DNA of 64,000 bases from Martelella alba (GCF_006516955.1 NZ_VHLG01000005.1:90158-154157); one strand, 5' to 3'. Counted from the stretch's first letter, positions 22,145-32,586 are shown. A program made the numbers and translations. Notes: a model not told the origin generated them from the sequence alone.

Positions 22145-22614
22145 ATGGGTTTCTTTCTGTGTGACTGCGCGGGTCTTCGCACGGGATGCCGCGTAGTGTG
22201 TCTTGTCTCAGGATGGGCGCAACGGTTGTACAGACGCGCTTCTTAACGCCTAAATAGGCCGATGCTGTGTCAAATCAACGACAAATTCGTATAGCTGCGT
22301 ATCAAAAAAGACTTATCCCGAGGCTATTTCGCGGAGGTCTATTGTGGTCGTAGCCGCTTGCCGCAGTGCCGTGAGCCGCTATAGAGCGATGCGACGGGTG
22401 GCGTTTCGCAATAAAAATCGCATTGGACCGCCTGTTTCGCGCGGAAAATTTCACTTCGTCAGGTAAATATGGCAAGAAAGTTGCTGCAACGCGGCAATTT
22501 CCGGTGGTGGGGGCTTGAAAGTCTGAACAAAAGTAATTAGTACCGCGCGGTACGGTACAGCCGGGATCGTTTTCCCGGCCCAGGCCCCAAGAAACATGAA
22601 GCAGGAAACCATCC
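22145..22614. other. 470-bp divergent intergenic region
   Basis: Separates the minus-strand adenine-deaminase-like gene from the plus-strand TRAP binding protein, so it should hold both promoters. It is relatively AT-rich between 22255 and 22330 and near 22440-22540. A palindrome lies at 22540-22553. No small gene with a ribosome site was found. Confidence 0.5.
22540..22553. promoter_or_regulatory. 14-bp perfect palindrome upstream of the TRAP binding protein
   Basis: GTACCGCGCGGTAC, followed directly by a further GGTAC, 61 bp before the ATG of the TRAP substrate-binding protein. Position suits an operator; the cognate regulator is unknown. Confidence 0.4.
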
Positions 22615-23721
22615 ATGGACCGCCGCACATTCTTCAAAAAAGCGGGCGTCGCTTCGGCGGGTGCCCTCGTCCCGGCTGCGCTGGCAGCCCCTGCCATTGC
22701 TCAGGAAAGCCCTGAGATCAACTGGCGTCTTTCCTCTGCATTTCCGCAGTCGCTTGACATTCTCTACAGCGCTTCGACTGGCATTGCCGATCGAGTGGCT
22801 GAAGCGACGGACGGCAAGTTCAAGCTCCAGGTCTATGCCGGTGGCGAGATCGTTCCGCCGCTTCAGGTTCTGGATGCCGTGCGCGACGATACGATCGAAA
22901 TGTGCCACACGCCGTCCTATTACTATATCGGTCAGGACATGACCTACGGTCTTGGAACGGCCGTTCCCTTCGGCATGAATGCACGTCTGAAGAATGCCTG
23001 GCTCTACCAGGGTGGCGGCAATGAGCTGTTTGACGAATTCTTCGCCACGCAGGGTCTTGTTGGCCGTCCGGCCGGTAACACGGGTGCCCAGATGGGCGGC
23101 TGGTTCCGCAAGGAGATCAATACGGTCGAAGACCTCAAGGGGCTGAAAATGCGTATCGCCGGGCTCGCCGGCCAGGTCATGGCAAAGCTCGGCGTCACCC
23201 CGCAGCAGATTGCCGGCGGCGATGTCTATTCGGCGCTTGAACGCGGCTCGATTGATGCCAGCGAATTCGTTGGCCCCTATGACGATCTGAGCCTCGGCCT
23301 CGTCAAGGTCGCAAAATACTATTACTATCCGGCATGGTGGGAAGGTGGTCCGACCATCCACGCTTTCATGAACAAGGAAAAGTTCGAAAGCCTGCCAAAG
23401 AACTATCAGCGTATCCTGATTGATGCCTGCGATGCCGTGAACCTCGATGTTCTGGCGCAGTATGACGCCAAGAACCCGAAGGCCCTGCGTGAGCTCGTGG
23501 CCCAGGGCGCTGTTCTCAAGCCTTTCAGCGACGACATCATGGAAGCAGCCTATGCTGCCTCCAAGGAAGTCTTTGCCCAGATTTCGGCCGATAATCCGAC
23601 CTTCAAGAAGATCTATGACAGCCAGATCGAATTCAAGAAGGATGCCTATCTGTGGATGCAGCTTGCCGAGTTTTCTTTCGACAAGTTCATGATGATCCAG
23701 CAGCGCAAGAACAATCTCTGA
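22615..23721 (+). CDS. TRAP transporter substrate-binding protein, DctP family
   Basis: A 368-aa periplasmic binding protein with a Tat signal peptide (twin Arg in MDRRTFFKKAG, cleavage near APAIA-QE at about 29). The mature protein has DctP-family features: GEIVPPLQVLDAVRDD, the conserved Arg in GLKMRIAGLAG and the WWEGG segment seen in alpha-keto-acid/lactate-type proteins (TakP-like). It should deliver a carboxylate to a DctQM permease, but no dctQ or dctM gene lies next to it. A terminator hairpin split by repeat A follows directly. Confidence 0.92.
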   Translation: MDRRTFFKKAGVASAGALVPAALAAPAIAQESPEINWRLSSAFPQSLDILYSASTGIADRVAEATDGKFKLQVYAGGEIVPPLQVLDAVRDDTIEMCHTPSYYYIGQDMTYGLGTAVPFGMNARLKNAWLYQGGGNELFDEFFATQGLVGRPAGNTGAQMGGWFRKEINTVEDLKGLKMRIAGLAGQVMAKLGVTPQQIAGGDVYSALERGSIDASEFVGPYDDLSLGLVKVAKYYYYPAWWEGGPTIHAFMNKEKFESLPKNYQRILIDACDAVNLDVLAQYDAKNPKALRELVAQGAVLKPFSDDIMEAAYAASKEVFAQISADNPTFKKIYDSQIEFKKDAYLWMQLAEFSFDKFMMIQQRKNNL

Positions 23722-23752
23722 TCCATTCGGGATTATCCTGATTTTGAAAAGC

Positions 23753-24012
23753 CCGAGCCGCAAGGCCCCGGCTCGGATTGCTGACTAAGTCATTCAGCTT
23801 GCATGTTTGAGGTGGAATAGCCCCTCCCTCCGTCGTCATCCCCGTGCTTGGTCCACGGGGATCCAGGCTCTTCGAGGCATTGGATTGTAAGAGTCTTTCG
23901 CCGTGCAGACGCACGGCTGCTGGATATCTGTGTCAGGCACAGATATGACGTCAGAGGGGATTGGAAAGCTTTGTCAACAGTTTGGGCCCGGGCCGGAAAG
24001 CCCGGGCTTTTT
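23753..24012 (+). repeat. Terminator-nested repeat, copy A (element 23777-23985 with flanking hairpins)
   Basis: The element is 209 bp. Left hairpin 23753-23776 (CCGAGCCG / CGGCTCGG) follows the TRAP gene and has no T-tract. Right hairpin 23986-24007 (GCCCGGGC / GCCCGGGC) is followed by TTTTT. The two hairpins are recognisably related but diverged, so this may be the oldest insertion. Inside are CCCCGTG / CACGGGG with a 6-nt loop, GCCGTGC / GCACGGC, and a third, degraded palindrome. Ends: CGGATTGCTGACTAA and an inverted, altered partner (TTTGTCAACAG). Confidence 0.8.
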
Positions 24013-24137
24013 GCGTCAGGGGACGCTTTGCGCGCGCAGGCTGATGCCTATTTGATGGAACTGGCGGAATTGACGCTTTGGGGACGCGGACTTAAGCAGG
24101 GCAGATGAATTTTGCGATCGTGTGACAGGAGCAGGCA

Positions 24138-25355
24138 TTGGCTGGACGTTTGGTAATCGTGGGTGCAGGGCAGGGCGGCTTTGCGGTGGCCGCGAAGCTC
24201 AGGGCGCTGAAGGATGAACGTCCCATCACCATGATCGGTTCTGAAACCGTGCCGCCCTATCAGCGCCCGCCGCTGTCGAAGAAATATCTGCTTGGTGAGA
24301 TGAGCTTCGACCGGCTGATGTTCCGCCCCGAGACGTGGTACGCGGAAAATGAGGTCGATCTCAGGCTTGGTCATTTCGTCGAGGCGATCGACCGGACGGC
24401 CAAAACGGTGGTGATGCAGAATGGCGAGGTGATCGCCTATGACCATCTGGTGATTGCGACAGGTGCGACGCCGCGCAGCCTGCCGTCTGCCATTGGCGGG
24501 GATCTTGATGGTGTTTTCGTCATGCGTGACAAGGACGATGCAGACAGTCTCGCCGAGGTGATGCAGGAAGGTAAATCGCTCCTGGTGGTCGGTGGTGGCT
24601 ATGTCGGGCTGGAGGCCGCAGCCGTGGCCCGGAAATTAGGTCTTTCGGTGACCGTCATCGAAATGGCCGATCGCATTCTCAAGCGCGTGGCTTCCCCCGC
24701 AACGGCCGAGATTATGCGCGCCATCCATCAATCGCATGGCGTGACGATCCGTGAACAAACCGGACTGGAACGGCTTGTCGGCGAGAACGGTAGGGTGACC
24801 GGCGCCATGCTGTCCGACGGCACGGTGATTGCTGCTGATATCGTCGTTGTTGGCATTGGCGTGACACCAAATGATCAGCTGGCCAAGGATGCGGGCCTTG
24901 AGGTCGCCAATGGTATTGTTGTTGATGACCATGCCACAACCTCCGATCCTGCGATTTTCGCGGTTGGCGATTGTACCGAACTGCCATTCCGCGGCGCCCG
25001 TATTCGTCTGGAATCGGTGCCCAATGCCGTTGATCAGGGCGAGGCCGTCGCCCTGATCCTGTCCGGCAGTGACAGGCCCTATCAGCCTGAACCCTGGTTC
25101 TGGTCGGATCAGTATGATGTCAAACTGCAGATTGCCGGATTCAATCAGGGCTATGACCGAACAGTGACGCGGCCGGGACAGCGTGAAGGTGCCGTCTCGG
25201 TCTGGTATTTCCGGGGCGGTGAACTGCTGGCCGTGGATGCTGTCAATGACGCAAAAGCTTATGTTTCTGCCAAGAAAATGCTGGCATCGGGCATCAACCC
25301 GCCCGCCGCGCTGATCGCCGATCCAGGCACAGATCTGAAATCCTTACTTGGCTGA
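24138..25355 (+). CDS. FAD-dependent ferredoxin/putidaredoxin-type reductase
   Basis: A 405-aa NAD(P)H:ferredoxin reductase of the CamA/BphA4 type. The FAD-binding Rossmann motif is IVGAGQGG (about 7-14), followed by PYQRPPLSKKYLLGE; the NAD-binding motif VVGGGYVGLEAA is at about 150-161; the second FAD motif AVGDCTELPF is at about 274-283. The start is TTG at 24138, supported by AGGAG 7 nt upstream; no closer ATG fits. It would pass electrons from NADH to a [2Fe-2S] ferredoxin, for a P450 or dioxygenase, but no partner is adjacent. Confidence 0.92.
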   Translation: MAGRLVIVGAGQGGFAVAAKLRALKDERPITMIGSETVPPYQRPPLSKKYLLGEMSFDRLMFRPETWYAENEVDLRLGHFVEAIDRTAKTVVMQNGEVIAYDHLVIATGATPRSLPSAIGGDLDGVFVMRDKDDADSLAEVMQEGKSLLVVGGGYVGLEAAAVARKLGLSVTVIEMADRILKRVASPATAEIMRAIHQSHGVTIREQTGLERLVGENGRVTGAMLSDGTVIAADIVVVGIGVTPNDQLAKDAGLEVANGIVVDDHATTSDPAIFAVGDCTELPFRGARIRLESVPNAVDQGEAVALILSGSDRPYQPEPWFWSDQYDVKLQIAGFNQGYDRTVTRPGQREGAVSVWYFRGGELLAVDAVNDAKAYVSAKKMLASGINPPAALIADPGTDLKSLLG

Positions 25356-25609
25356 ACCGATTTATGCGCAGGTGTGGACGCGAGCGAGCTTGCTCGATTA
25401 TCGCATTTTACTAATATGTATTTGTAATGAATGATTCGACAGTGCTTTCGGCAAGTATTTCGCCGGGCGTTGAAAAAAATTTGAGCACCTGATCTGTTGG
25501 AACAAATTTGGGGTGACTGCGTTGGTTTCTCGTTGAGCATGTATTGCGCCAAGGCTTTCGGCTATGAAAGATGCGGTGTCGGATCTGATTGGCAAAGCGC
25601 CGTGGGCGA

Positions 25610-26656
25610 ATGAAAAGGGGTATGTATTTGTCTTCTCGTCAGCGTGGTGGTTCCAAGCCGAGAACCACATTGAATGATGTCGCCAATATCGCAGGTGTCA
25701 GCCCGATCACGGTTTCACGCGCTCTCAGAGAGCCCCAGAAGGTAAGCGACAAGCTGCGCGAGCAGATCCTTTCCATCGTTGACGACATTGGTTATGTACC
25801 CAATTTCGCGGCGCGGTCACTGGCCAGCCGTCACAGCGGGGTGGTCGCGGTTCTTGGTCCAATTCTCGGTTCACGCGCCTTTTCTCTTGCGGCAAAAGGC
25901 GTGGAAGATCGCTTTCAGCGCTCCGATCTGCGCACGCAATTTGCCAATACCGGCCTGAATGCGGCCGAAGAAGCGCAGCAGCTCAAGCTGTTTCTGGCCC
26001 AGAACCCGGCAGGCATCATCATTGAGAGCTTTGCCGAGTTTCCGGTGAACAAGAAGCTGATTGCCGAAATTGACTGCCCGGTTGTTCAGATGATGGATAC
26101 GAGCCTTGATCCGCTGGATATGGGTGTTGGCATTTGTCATCGGGATGCCGCAGCCGCTGCCACCCGTATGCTGATTTCAAAGGGATATCGGCGCATCGCA
26201 TCACTGGGTGCCAGCAAAGATATCCGCTCTCGCCGGCGGTTTGACGGCTATCGTGACGCGCTCGTCGATGCCGGGCTCTATGATCCCGCTCTGGTGATTG
26301 ATTCCGAGCGCGAGCATTCACTGGAATTCGGCATGGAGCTTCTCGATCGGATTCATGCCGAACAGCCGGATGTCGATGCCGCTTTCTGTCACAGCGATGA
26401 ACTGGCGCTTGGCGTCTATTTCCGTTCGCTACAGCTGGGTCTCAGAGTGCCGGAAGACTTTGGCATTTGCGGTTATGACGGAATGGGTTTTGCCGGCATG
26501 AAAAATGCGCCGCTGACGACCGTTCAGGTGCCGCTTTATGAAATCGGCGAGAAGGCTGCCGAACTGATCATCCGCTTCATGAGCGAAGGCGAAAGGCCCA
26601 ATGATGCGGTCCGTCTGGATGCGACGATCATTGAAGGACGGACTACACGTTCCTGA
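25610..26656 (+). CDS. LacI-family transcriptional regulator (GntR-like)
   Basis: A repressor of about 348 aa with an N-terminal LacI HTH (TLNDVANIAGVSPITVSRAL) and a periplasmic-binding-protein-like sensor domain ending in TTVQVPLYEIGEKAAELI. It resembles gluconate-type (GntR) repressors. Start is uncertain among 25589 (TTG), 25610 and 25622; none has a strong ribosome site, and I use the ATG at 25610. No sugar catabolic genes adjoin it, so its targets are elsewhere or the TRAP protein upstream. A duplicated terminator hairpin with repeat B follows. Confidence 0.9.
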   Translation: MKRGMYLSSRQRGGSKPRTTLNDVANIAGVSPITVSRALREPQKVSDKLREQILSIVDDIGYVPNFAARSLASRHSGVVAVLGPILGSRAFSLAAKGVEDRFQRSDLRTQFANTGLNAAEEAQQLKLFLAQNPAGIIIESFAEFPVNKKLIAEIDCPVVQMMDTSLDPLDMGVGICHRDAAAAATRMLISKGYRRIASLGASKDIRSRRRFDGYRDALVDAGLYDPALVIDSEREHSLEFGMELLDRIHAEQPDVDAAFCHSDELALGVYFRSLQLGLRVPEDFGICGYDGMGFAGMKNAPLTTVQVPLYEIGEKAAELIIRFMSEGERPNDAVRLDATIIEGRTTRS

Positions 26657-26677
26657 CGCCTGAACCGTGGACTAAAA

Positions 26678-26929
26678 ACGCCGCATCTGTTGCGGCGTCA
26701 GATTGCTGACAAAGCCATTCCGCTTGCCTGTTTGGGGTGAATAGCCGCCCCCTCCGTCGTCATCCCCGTGCTTGTCACGGGGATCCAGATTCATAAAACA
26801 TTGAATAGACGGTGTCTTTCGTCGCGCGGACGCGCGCCGGCTGGATGCCTGTGACAAGCACAGGCATGACGACAGAAAAAGGGGGCAGCTCTGTCAACAG
26901 TCCTACGCCGCATCTGTTGCGGCGTTTCT
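26678..26929 (+). repeat. Terminator-nested repeat, copy B (element 26699-26904 with flanking hairpins)
   Basis: The clearest copy. The same 21-bp hairpin (ACGCCGCA / TGCGGCGT with loop TCTGT) occurs identically at 26678-26698 and 26905-26925. Only the right copy is followed by a T-rich run (TTCTT); the left is followed by the element end CAGATTGCTGACAAA. The 206-bp element holds ATCCCCGTG / CACGGGGAT, a middle hairpin GCGCG / CGCGC, and ATGCCTGTG / CACAGGCAT. It lies after the LacI gene and between convergent genes. Confidence 0.88.
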
Positions 26930-26958
26930 TAAATGTCCATGGGGCGAATTCACCGATG

Positions 26959-27681
26959 CTATCCGGCTGCCTGTGCCACATGCAGGCCGCATTCGCGCTT
27001 GGCATCGTTCTCCCACCACCAGCGGCCGGCACGTTCCGGTTCTCCGGGCTTGATTGCGCGCGTGCAGGGTTCGCAGCCAATCGAGGGGTAGCCGCGTTCA
27101 TGCAGTGGATTGGTGGGTATGGCATTGTCGGCGACATAGGTCTTCACCTCCTCGATCGACCAGTCCGCGAGCGGGTTGATCTTGATGAGGTTGCGCTCGG
27201 CATCATATTCGGCAAAGGGCGTTGAGGCGCGGTTTCCCGACTGGCTGCGACGAAGGCCGGTGATCCAGAAACCGGCACCCTTCAGCGCCTGTGCGAGCGG
27301 CGCCAGCTTTCTGATCAGACAGCAGGCGTGGCGGGCCTCAACACTGTCATAAAAGCCATTGCGGCCGTAGCGGCTGACATAGTCAGTCACTGCTGCCACC
27401 TCGGGATGAAAACGCTCGATTGTGATGCCGAAGCGTGTCTCTGTTTCGCAAATCAGTGCGGAGGTTTCGGCAAAAAGCCGCCCGGTGTCGAGGGTTGCCA
27501 CGCGGATATCGAGCCCGTTGAGGGCGATAGCGGCAGTGATGACCTGATCCTCAAAGCCAAGGCTTGTGGTGAAAACCGCGTCGCCGCCAAGACCTGCAAC
27601 TAGTGCCAGCCGTTCTTCGAGCGCAAGGGCTGCGAGCTGGTCATTCAGCGTTTCAGCGGATTCAATCGTAATTTCCTGCAT
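26959..27681 (-). CDS. cysH: Adenylyl-sulfate (APS) reductase, CysH family
   Basis: A 240-aa assimilatory sulfonucleotide reductase that reduces APS (or PAPS) to sulfite with thioredoxin. It has the [4Fe-4S] cluster ligands of the APS type: Cys-Cys in RHACCLIRK (about 120) and GCEPC (about 203), plus the C-terminal catalytic Cys in KRECGLH. The substrate-loop string TTSLGFEDQV is near the N-terminus. The usual partners (cysDN, sir) are not adjacent, so it stands alone here, convergent with the LacI gene. Confidence 0.95.
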   Translation of the reverse strand: MQEITIESAETLNDQLAALALEERLALVAGLGGDAVFTTSLGFEDQVITAAIALNGLDIRVATLDTGRLFAETSALICETETRFGITIERFHPEVAAVTDYVSRYGRNGFYDSVEARHACCLIRKLAPLAQALKGAGFWITGLRRSQSGNRASTPFAEYDAERNLIKINPLADWSIEEVKTYVADNAIPTNPLHERGYPSIGCEPCTRAIKPGEPERAGRWWWENDAKRECGLHVAQAAG

Positions 27682-27814
27682 GTCATCGCCTTTCCGGTTC
27701 CTGACGACACTATCGCAACACTACGACAGTTTCGCCAGCCAACGGAATTTTGCGAAATGACAGTTCTCGGCAAAAGCTTGCCGTCTTCAGGGGCTGTTTG
27801 AAAAAACACTTCCC

Positions 27815-29212
27815 TCAAGCCGAACGCGGCGCGTCCGGCCCGTCTTTTTCCTTGGCCGGGGCACCGTCGTCGGCCGTCGTGCGCACCTGAGCGCGCTGAT
27901 ATTTGATGCTGTCGGCAATGAAGGCGCGGGACAGGCCATGATAGAGCGGCTCGGCTGAAATGACACGTGAAGCAATATAGCCAAGCATCGACGTGGCCAT
28001 CAGGGTGATGATGCCGTCGTGATTGTCAGTCATTTCGAGGATGATGACGAAAGCCGTCATCGGCGACTGGACGACACCGGCGAAATAGCCGGCCATGCCG
28101 AGAATGGCGCCGAGGCTGACGGAAATGCCGAGCACGGTCGCGACCGAAGAGCCGAAGCCGGCGCCAACGGAAAGCGATGGGGCGAACAGGCCGCCGGGGA
28201 TGCCGGAGGCAAGCGACAGGAAGGTCGCGACCAGCTTGCCGACAAAATAGCCGGGATTGATCGAACCGCCCTCAATCACGGTCTTGGCCTGGGAGTAGCC
28301 GGTGCCGAAGGTTTCACCGCCAAAGCCGATGCCGATCACGGCGATGATTAGGCCGCAAAGGCCGGCGAACAGTGCCATGCGCTTGACCGGAGCCGGCTGG
28401 GCCCAGCGCTTCAGCCGCCGGGCGGCCTTGAGCGAATAAAGTGAAAAGAGGCCGCCGAGAACACCACCGCCAACGCCGCAGATCACCACGGCCAGCCAGT
28501 CCTCCGGCTTGACGGCGATTGCCGAGGCATAGCCGAAATAGGTGTAGTTGCCTGCAAGCCCGATGGCGGCAAGACCGGAGAGCACGATGGCCGAGATCAC
28601 CAACCCATTGGCGCGCGATTCGTAAGAACGGCTCATTTCCTCAATGGCGAACACGATACCGGCAAGCGGTGTGTTGAAGGCGGCGGCGATACCGGCTGCT
28701 GAACCGGCTACAATCAGCCCCTTTGTCTGGATCATTTTCCCAAGCCGCGCAGTCTGGATCATGATCGAGGCACCGACCTGCACGGTCGGGCCCTCACGGC
28801 CGATCGAGGCGCCGCAGAACAGGCCGACAATGGTAAGAGCGATTTTGCCGATAACAATTCTGAGATTGAGGAGCCGGTGCTGCAGCTGCGGCTCATGAAG
28901 GTGCCGAGCTGCGATGGCCTGCGGAATGCCGGAGCCTTGCGAATTGGGGAATACCGTGGAGGCGATATAGGAGCAGAACATGAAGCCGAGCGGCGTGATG
29001 ATCAGCGGCAGATAGGGCGAGAATTCCGTCGTATGGCGTAGCGTATCGAACAGTTCCTGCGCCCGGTCGGCAGCACGGGCAAAAAGCACTGAAATGACAC
29101 CGATGGCCAGAGCGCCGAACCAGAAGACCAGTCGCGGCTCCCAGATGCGCCAGGATCCCCACATCACCCGTGAACGGCGGAACATTTTCACATTCTTGTA
29201 ACGAGGGCGCAT
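27815..29212 (-). CDS. ClC-family chloride channel / H+-Cl- antiporter
   Basis: A 465-aa membrane protein with the ClC selectivity motifs GSGIPQ (about 92), GREGPTVQ with the gating Glu (about 136) and GIPGGLFAPSL (about 335-345). The internal Glu of FAIEEM, the intracellular proton Glu in exchangers, is also present, favouring H+/Cl- exchange over a passive channel. About ten to twelve membrane segments; no C-terminal CBS domains. The start at 29212 leaves a cytoplasmic N-terminus of about 25 residues. It is monocistronic. Confidence 0.94.
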   Translation of the reverse strand: MRPRYKNVKMFRRSRVMWGSWRIWEPRLVFWFGALAIGVISVLFARAADRAQELFDTLRHTTEFSPYLPLIITPLGFMFCSYIASTVFPNSQGSGIPQAIAARHLHEPQLQHRLLNLRIVIGKIALTIVGLFCGASIGREGPTVQVGASIMIQTARLGKMIQTKGLIVAGSAAGIAAAFNTPLAGIVFAIEEMSRSYESRANGLVISAIVLSGLAAIGLAGNYTYFGYASAIAVKPEDWLAVVICGVGGGVLGGLFSLYSLKAARRLKRWAQPAPVKRMALFAGLCGLIIAVIGIGFGGETFGTGYSQAKTVIEGGSINPGYFVGKLVATFLSLASGIPGGLFAPSLSVGAGFGSSVATVLGISVSLGAILGMAGYFAGVVQSPMTAFVIILEMTDNHDGIITLMATSMLGYIASRVISAEPLYHGLSRAFIADSIKYQRAQVRTTADDGAPAKEKDGPDAPRSA

Positions 29213-29444
29213 GGCTGGCTTTCGGTGCTGGATTCAATCATTTCGTCCCGGCGGCGCGTGGCGCGGTCGGCATGCGCCCTTGGCCATAGGAGTGATGCCT
29301 CCCAGTTTCAAGTGGCATCTTTGCATCATCGGGAAGAATCGGTCCCCGTGCAAGTCTGATGGCGGTATCATGCGGCATTGTTCGTCAACAACCACAGTGA
29401 TTTACGGTGATGACAGTCATCAATTCGAACGGGGAAAGTGTTTG

Positions 29445-31094
29445 TTACCGGTCGCTTGTCTGCCAGTTTGGGTTGATCCAGGGTTCCTGGCTGGACGGGG
29501 CCAAAACAGCGCGGCCAAGAATATGGTCGGCAGCTTTTTCACCGACCATGATCGAGGGGCCGTTGATATTGCCATAGGTGATGTGCGGGAAGATTGACGA
29601 ATCAGCCACGCGCAACCCGTCAACGCCGATCACGCGCGTTTCAGGGTCGACCACGGCCATTGCATCATCCGCCGACCCCATCCGGCAGGTGCCGCAAGGG
29701 TGGTAGGCGCCCTCCAGATGTTCGCGCAGAAATTCGTCTATCGCGTCATCCGACTGCACATCGGGGCCGGGTGCCAGCTCGCGCCCGCGATAGGGGGTAA
29801 AGGCATCCTGCGCGAAGATCTCGCGGGTAATGCGTACGGCATGGCGGAATTTCACCCAGTCTTCCGGATCGCTCATATAGTTGAAACGCAACACCGGATC
29901 GGCTTTCGGGTCGCTGGAGCGCAATGCCACACTGCCGCGCGATTTCGACATGTTGTATCCAACATGGGCCTGGAAACCGTGGCATTTCGCCGGTGACGAG
30001 CCGTCATAGGAGATGGCCATCGGCAGGAAGTGATACTGGATATCCGGCCATTTGATACCGGCGGCTGAACGGATGAAGGCGGCGGCCTCGAAGTGGTTGG
30101 ATGTTCCAAGGCCCTTTTTGAAAAACAGCCATTGCGCGCCGATAATTGCCATCCAGAACGGGTTGTTCTTTCCGTAAAGCGTGATTGGCGCGATGGATTC
30201 CTGCTGCAGGTAAAATTCAAGGTGGTCCTGCATATTGGCGCCGACGCCGGGACGGTCGGCGACGACGTCAATGCCGTGTTCTGCGAGATGGGCAGCCGGG
30301 CCGATCCCGGAAAGCATCAGCAGTTTCGGAGAATTGAAGGCGGAGGCCGCTATGATGATGTCTCGGTTCGCCATGACGGTCTCGATTTTGCCGCCACGCT
30401 CGATCTCGACGCCGATCGCGCGGCCGTCACGAATGATCACGCGGCGGGCAAAGCAGCGGATCAGATCGCAATTTGACCGCTTGAGCGTCGGTTTCAGATA
30501 GGCATTGGCGGCAGACCAGCGTCGCCCGCGATGGCTGGTCTGCTCCATCAGGCCGAAGCCCTCACCCTTGGCGCCGTTATAGTCTTTCGTCGTTTCAAAG
30601 CCTGCCTGCTGACCGGCTTTGATGAAGGCGTGGTAGAGCGGGTTTTGCACCTCGCCGCGGCGAACATGCAAGGGGCCGTCTGTCCCGCGCCATCCGTCTT
30701 CGCCGCCATGGCTCGTTTCCATGCGCTTGAAATAGGGCAGCACATCGGCATAGGCCCAGCCGCTGGCACCCAGATCCTGCCAGCGATTGTAATCCTCGGC
30801 ATGACCGCGAACATAGACCAGACCGTTGATGGAGGACGACCCGCCAATCACCTTGCCGCGCGGCGCGACCATACGGCGATTGTTGAGATAAGGTTCCGGC
30901 TCGCTGAGATAACCCCAATCGTAGCGTTTCATGTTCATCGGATAGGAGAGGGCGGCCGGCATCTGGATGAAGGGGCCGACATCGCTGCCGCCGAACTCCA
31001 GCACCAGAACCGTATTCTTTCCATCCTCTGATAATCTGTAGGCGAGGGCACTACCGGCCGAGCCTGAACCGATGATCACATAATCCGCTTGCAT
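29445..31094 (-). CDS. betA: Choline dehydrogenase
   Basis: FAD-dependent GMC oxidoreductase that oxidises choline to betaine aldehyde, probably membrane-associated. The FAD motif is IIGSGSAGS (about 7-15); the GMC signature [18 protein letters not shown] is at about 85-102; the active-site His lies in [10 protein letters not shown] (about 465). The frame opens at 31151, but ATG 31094 ([12 protein letters not shown]) gives 549 aa, the usual rhizobial length, and avoids overlap with betB. It is the last gene of the bet operon, 22 bp after betB. Confidence 0.95.
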   Translation of the reverse strand: MQADYVIIGSGSAGSALAYRLSEDGKNTVLVLEFGGSDVGPFIQMPAALSYPMNMKRYDWGYLSEPEPYLNNRRMVAPRGKVIGGSSSINGLVYVRGHAEDYNRWQDLGASGWAYADVLPYFKRMETSHGGEDGWRGTDGPLHVRRGEVQNPLYHAFIKAGQQAGFETTKDYNGAKGEGFGLMEQTSHRGRRWSAANAYLKPTLKRSNCDLIRCFARRVIIRDGRAIGVEIERGGKIETVMANRDIIIAASAFNSPKLLMLSGIGPAAHLAEHGIDVVADRPGVGANMQDHLEFYLQQESIAPITLYGKNNPFWMAIIGAQWLFFKKGLGTSNHFEAAAFIRSAAGIKWPDIQYHFLPMAISYDGSSPAKCHGFQAHVGYNMSKSRGSVALRSSDPKADPVLRFNYMSDPEDWVKFRHAVRITREIFAQDAFTPYRGRELAPGPDVQSDDAIDEFLREHLEGAYHPCGTCRMGSADDAMAVVDPETRVIGVDGLRVADSSIFPHITYGNINGPSIMVGEKAADHILGRAVLAPSSQEPWINPNWQTSDR

Positions 31095-31116
31095 GGCCTT
31101 GCTCTTGGTCTTTCTT

Positions 31117-32583
31117 TCAATAGGGGGAATCAACGGGCGCCGTGCCGACATAGACGCTTTTCAACTGCGTATAGTGCTGAAGCGCCGCATGGCCGTTCTC
31201 TCGGCCGAAACCCGACTGTTTGATGCCGCCAAAGGGCATTTCCACCGGTGTGAGGTTATAGGCATTGATCCACACCGTGCCGGCTTCCAGCCGGTCGGCG
31301 ACGCGGTGTCCACGTGTCAGATCGGCGGTGAAAACGCCGCCCGCAAGCCCGAAGGCCGTGGCATTGGCGCGGGCGACCGCTTCCGCCTCGTCATCAAAAT
31401 CGAGAACCGACATGACCGGCCCGAAAATTTCCTCGCGGGCAATTGTCATCTGGTCAGCGACATCGGCAAAAACGGTCGGCTCCATATAATAGCCTTCACC
31501 GGCACGGTCTGACGGAATGCCGCCGCCGGTGATGAGGAGCGCGCCCTCCGGTTCCGCCGTTGCGATCAGCCTCAGCACCTTGTCGCGCTGTGCTGCTGAA
31601 ACCATCGGCCCGAGCTGGGTTTCCTCATCCATCGGGTCACCGATCCTGATGGCTTCACTGCGTGCCTTCAGCCGCTCCAGAAACTGCTCCTTGATGCTGC
31701 GCTGAACAAAGACGCGCGTGCCGTTGGAGCAGATCTGGCCGGTGGAATAGAAGTTGCCGAGCATGGCAGCGCCGATCGCGCTTTCGATATCGGCATCCTC
31801 GAACACGATCAGCGGTGACTTGCCGCCAAGTTCCATGGTGACATGGCGCAGCCCTTCGGCGGCTGTCGCATAGACCTTGCGGCCGGTCGGCACGGAGCCT
31901 GTCAGGGAAACCTTGGCGATCTCGGGATGGCTGACAAGGGCGGGTGCGACGTCGCGGCCGCCCTGAACCACATTGAATACGCCTTTCGGTACGCCGGCCT
32001 CTGTCAGGATCTCGGCGATCTTCAGCGCACCAAGCGGCGTGACTTCCGACGGTTTGAAGATCATCGCATTGCCGGCTGCCAGCGCGGGTGCTGCCTTCCA
32101 GCAGCAGATCTGCTGCGGATAGTTCCATGCGCCAAGGCCAAGGCAGATGCCGAGCGGCATACGTTTGGTATAGGCAAAGCCGCCATCGCCCAAGGGAATA
32201 TGCTCACCATTCAGCGCCGAGGCGATGATCTCGCCGAAATATTCCAGACTGTCGGCACCCGACAGTGGATCGGCAACCGTGGTTTCCTGGATCGGTTTGC
32301 CGGTGTCCAGCGTTTCAAGTTCGGACAGCTCGCGGTTCTGCGCGCGGATCATCTCCGCAGCACGGCGAAGAATGCGGCCGCGCTCACGCGGGGGCGTGGC
32401 CGCCCAGCCGGCTTGTGCGCGCTCGGCCGCAGCAACAGCCCTTTCAATGATTGCAGGCGTTGCCGCATGCACCCGGGCAATCACCGCGCCGGTGGCCGGG
32501 TAGATGCTCTCGATGACGGCGCCGGCAGTGTCTTCCACATAGGCGCCGTCGATGAAATGGCTGGCTTTTGGCTGCGCGCGCAT
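31117..32583 (-). CDS. betB: Betaine aldehyde dehydrogenase
   Basis: NAD(P)-dependent oxidation of betaine aldehyde to glycine betaine, an osmoprotectant and carbon/nitrogen source. The 488-aa aldehyde dehydrogenase carries the catalytic Glu in MELGGKSP (about 251) and nucleophile Cys in [10 protein letters not shown] (about 284). N-terminal [18 protein letters not shown] is typical of BetB. It begins 3 bp after the gst stop. Confidence 0.96.
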   Translation of the reverse strand: MRAQPKASHFIDGAYVEDTAGAVIESIYPATGAVIARVHAATPAIIERAVAAAERAQAGWAATPPRERGRILRRAAEMIRAQNRELSELETLDTGKPIQETTVADPLSGADSLEYFGEIIASALNGEHIPLGDGGFAYTKRMPLGICLGLGAWNYPQQICCWKAAPALAAGNAMIFKPSEVTPLGALKIAEILTEAGVPKGVFNVVQGGRDVAPALVSHPEIAKVSLTGSVPTGRKVYATAAEGLRHVTMELGGKSPLIVFEDADIESAIGAAMLGNFYSTGQICSNGTRVFVQRSIKEQFLERLKARSEAIRIGDPMDEETQLGPMVSAAQRDKVLRLIATAEPEGALLITGGGIPSDRAGEGYYMEPTVFADVADQMTIAREEIFGPVMSVLDFDDEAEAVARANATAFGLAGGVFTADLTRGHRVADRLEAGTVWINAYNLTPVEMPFGGIKQSGFGRENGHAALQHYTQLKSVYVGTAPVDSPY

Positions 32584-32586
32584 GGT

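Noticed and set aside
26672..26857. Short reading frames of similar sequence (SQASSRRASARRK..., DPRDKHGDDD...) inside the repeats, also at 41625-41813, 44672-45025 and 55163-55465
   Set aside because: They recur only because the underlying DNA repeat recurs. They lack ribosome sites, start at different places, and run across palindromes, so they are not genes.
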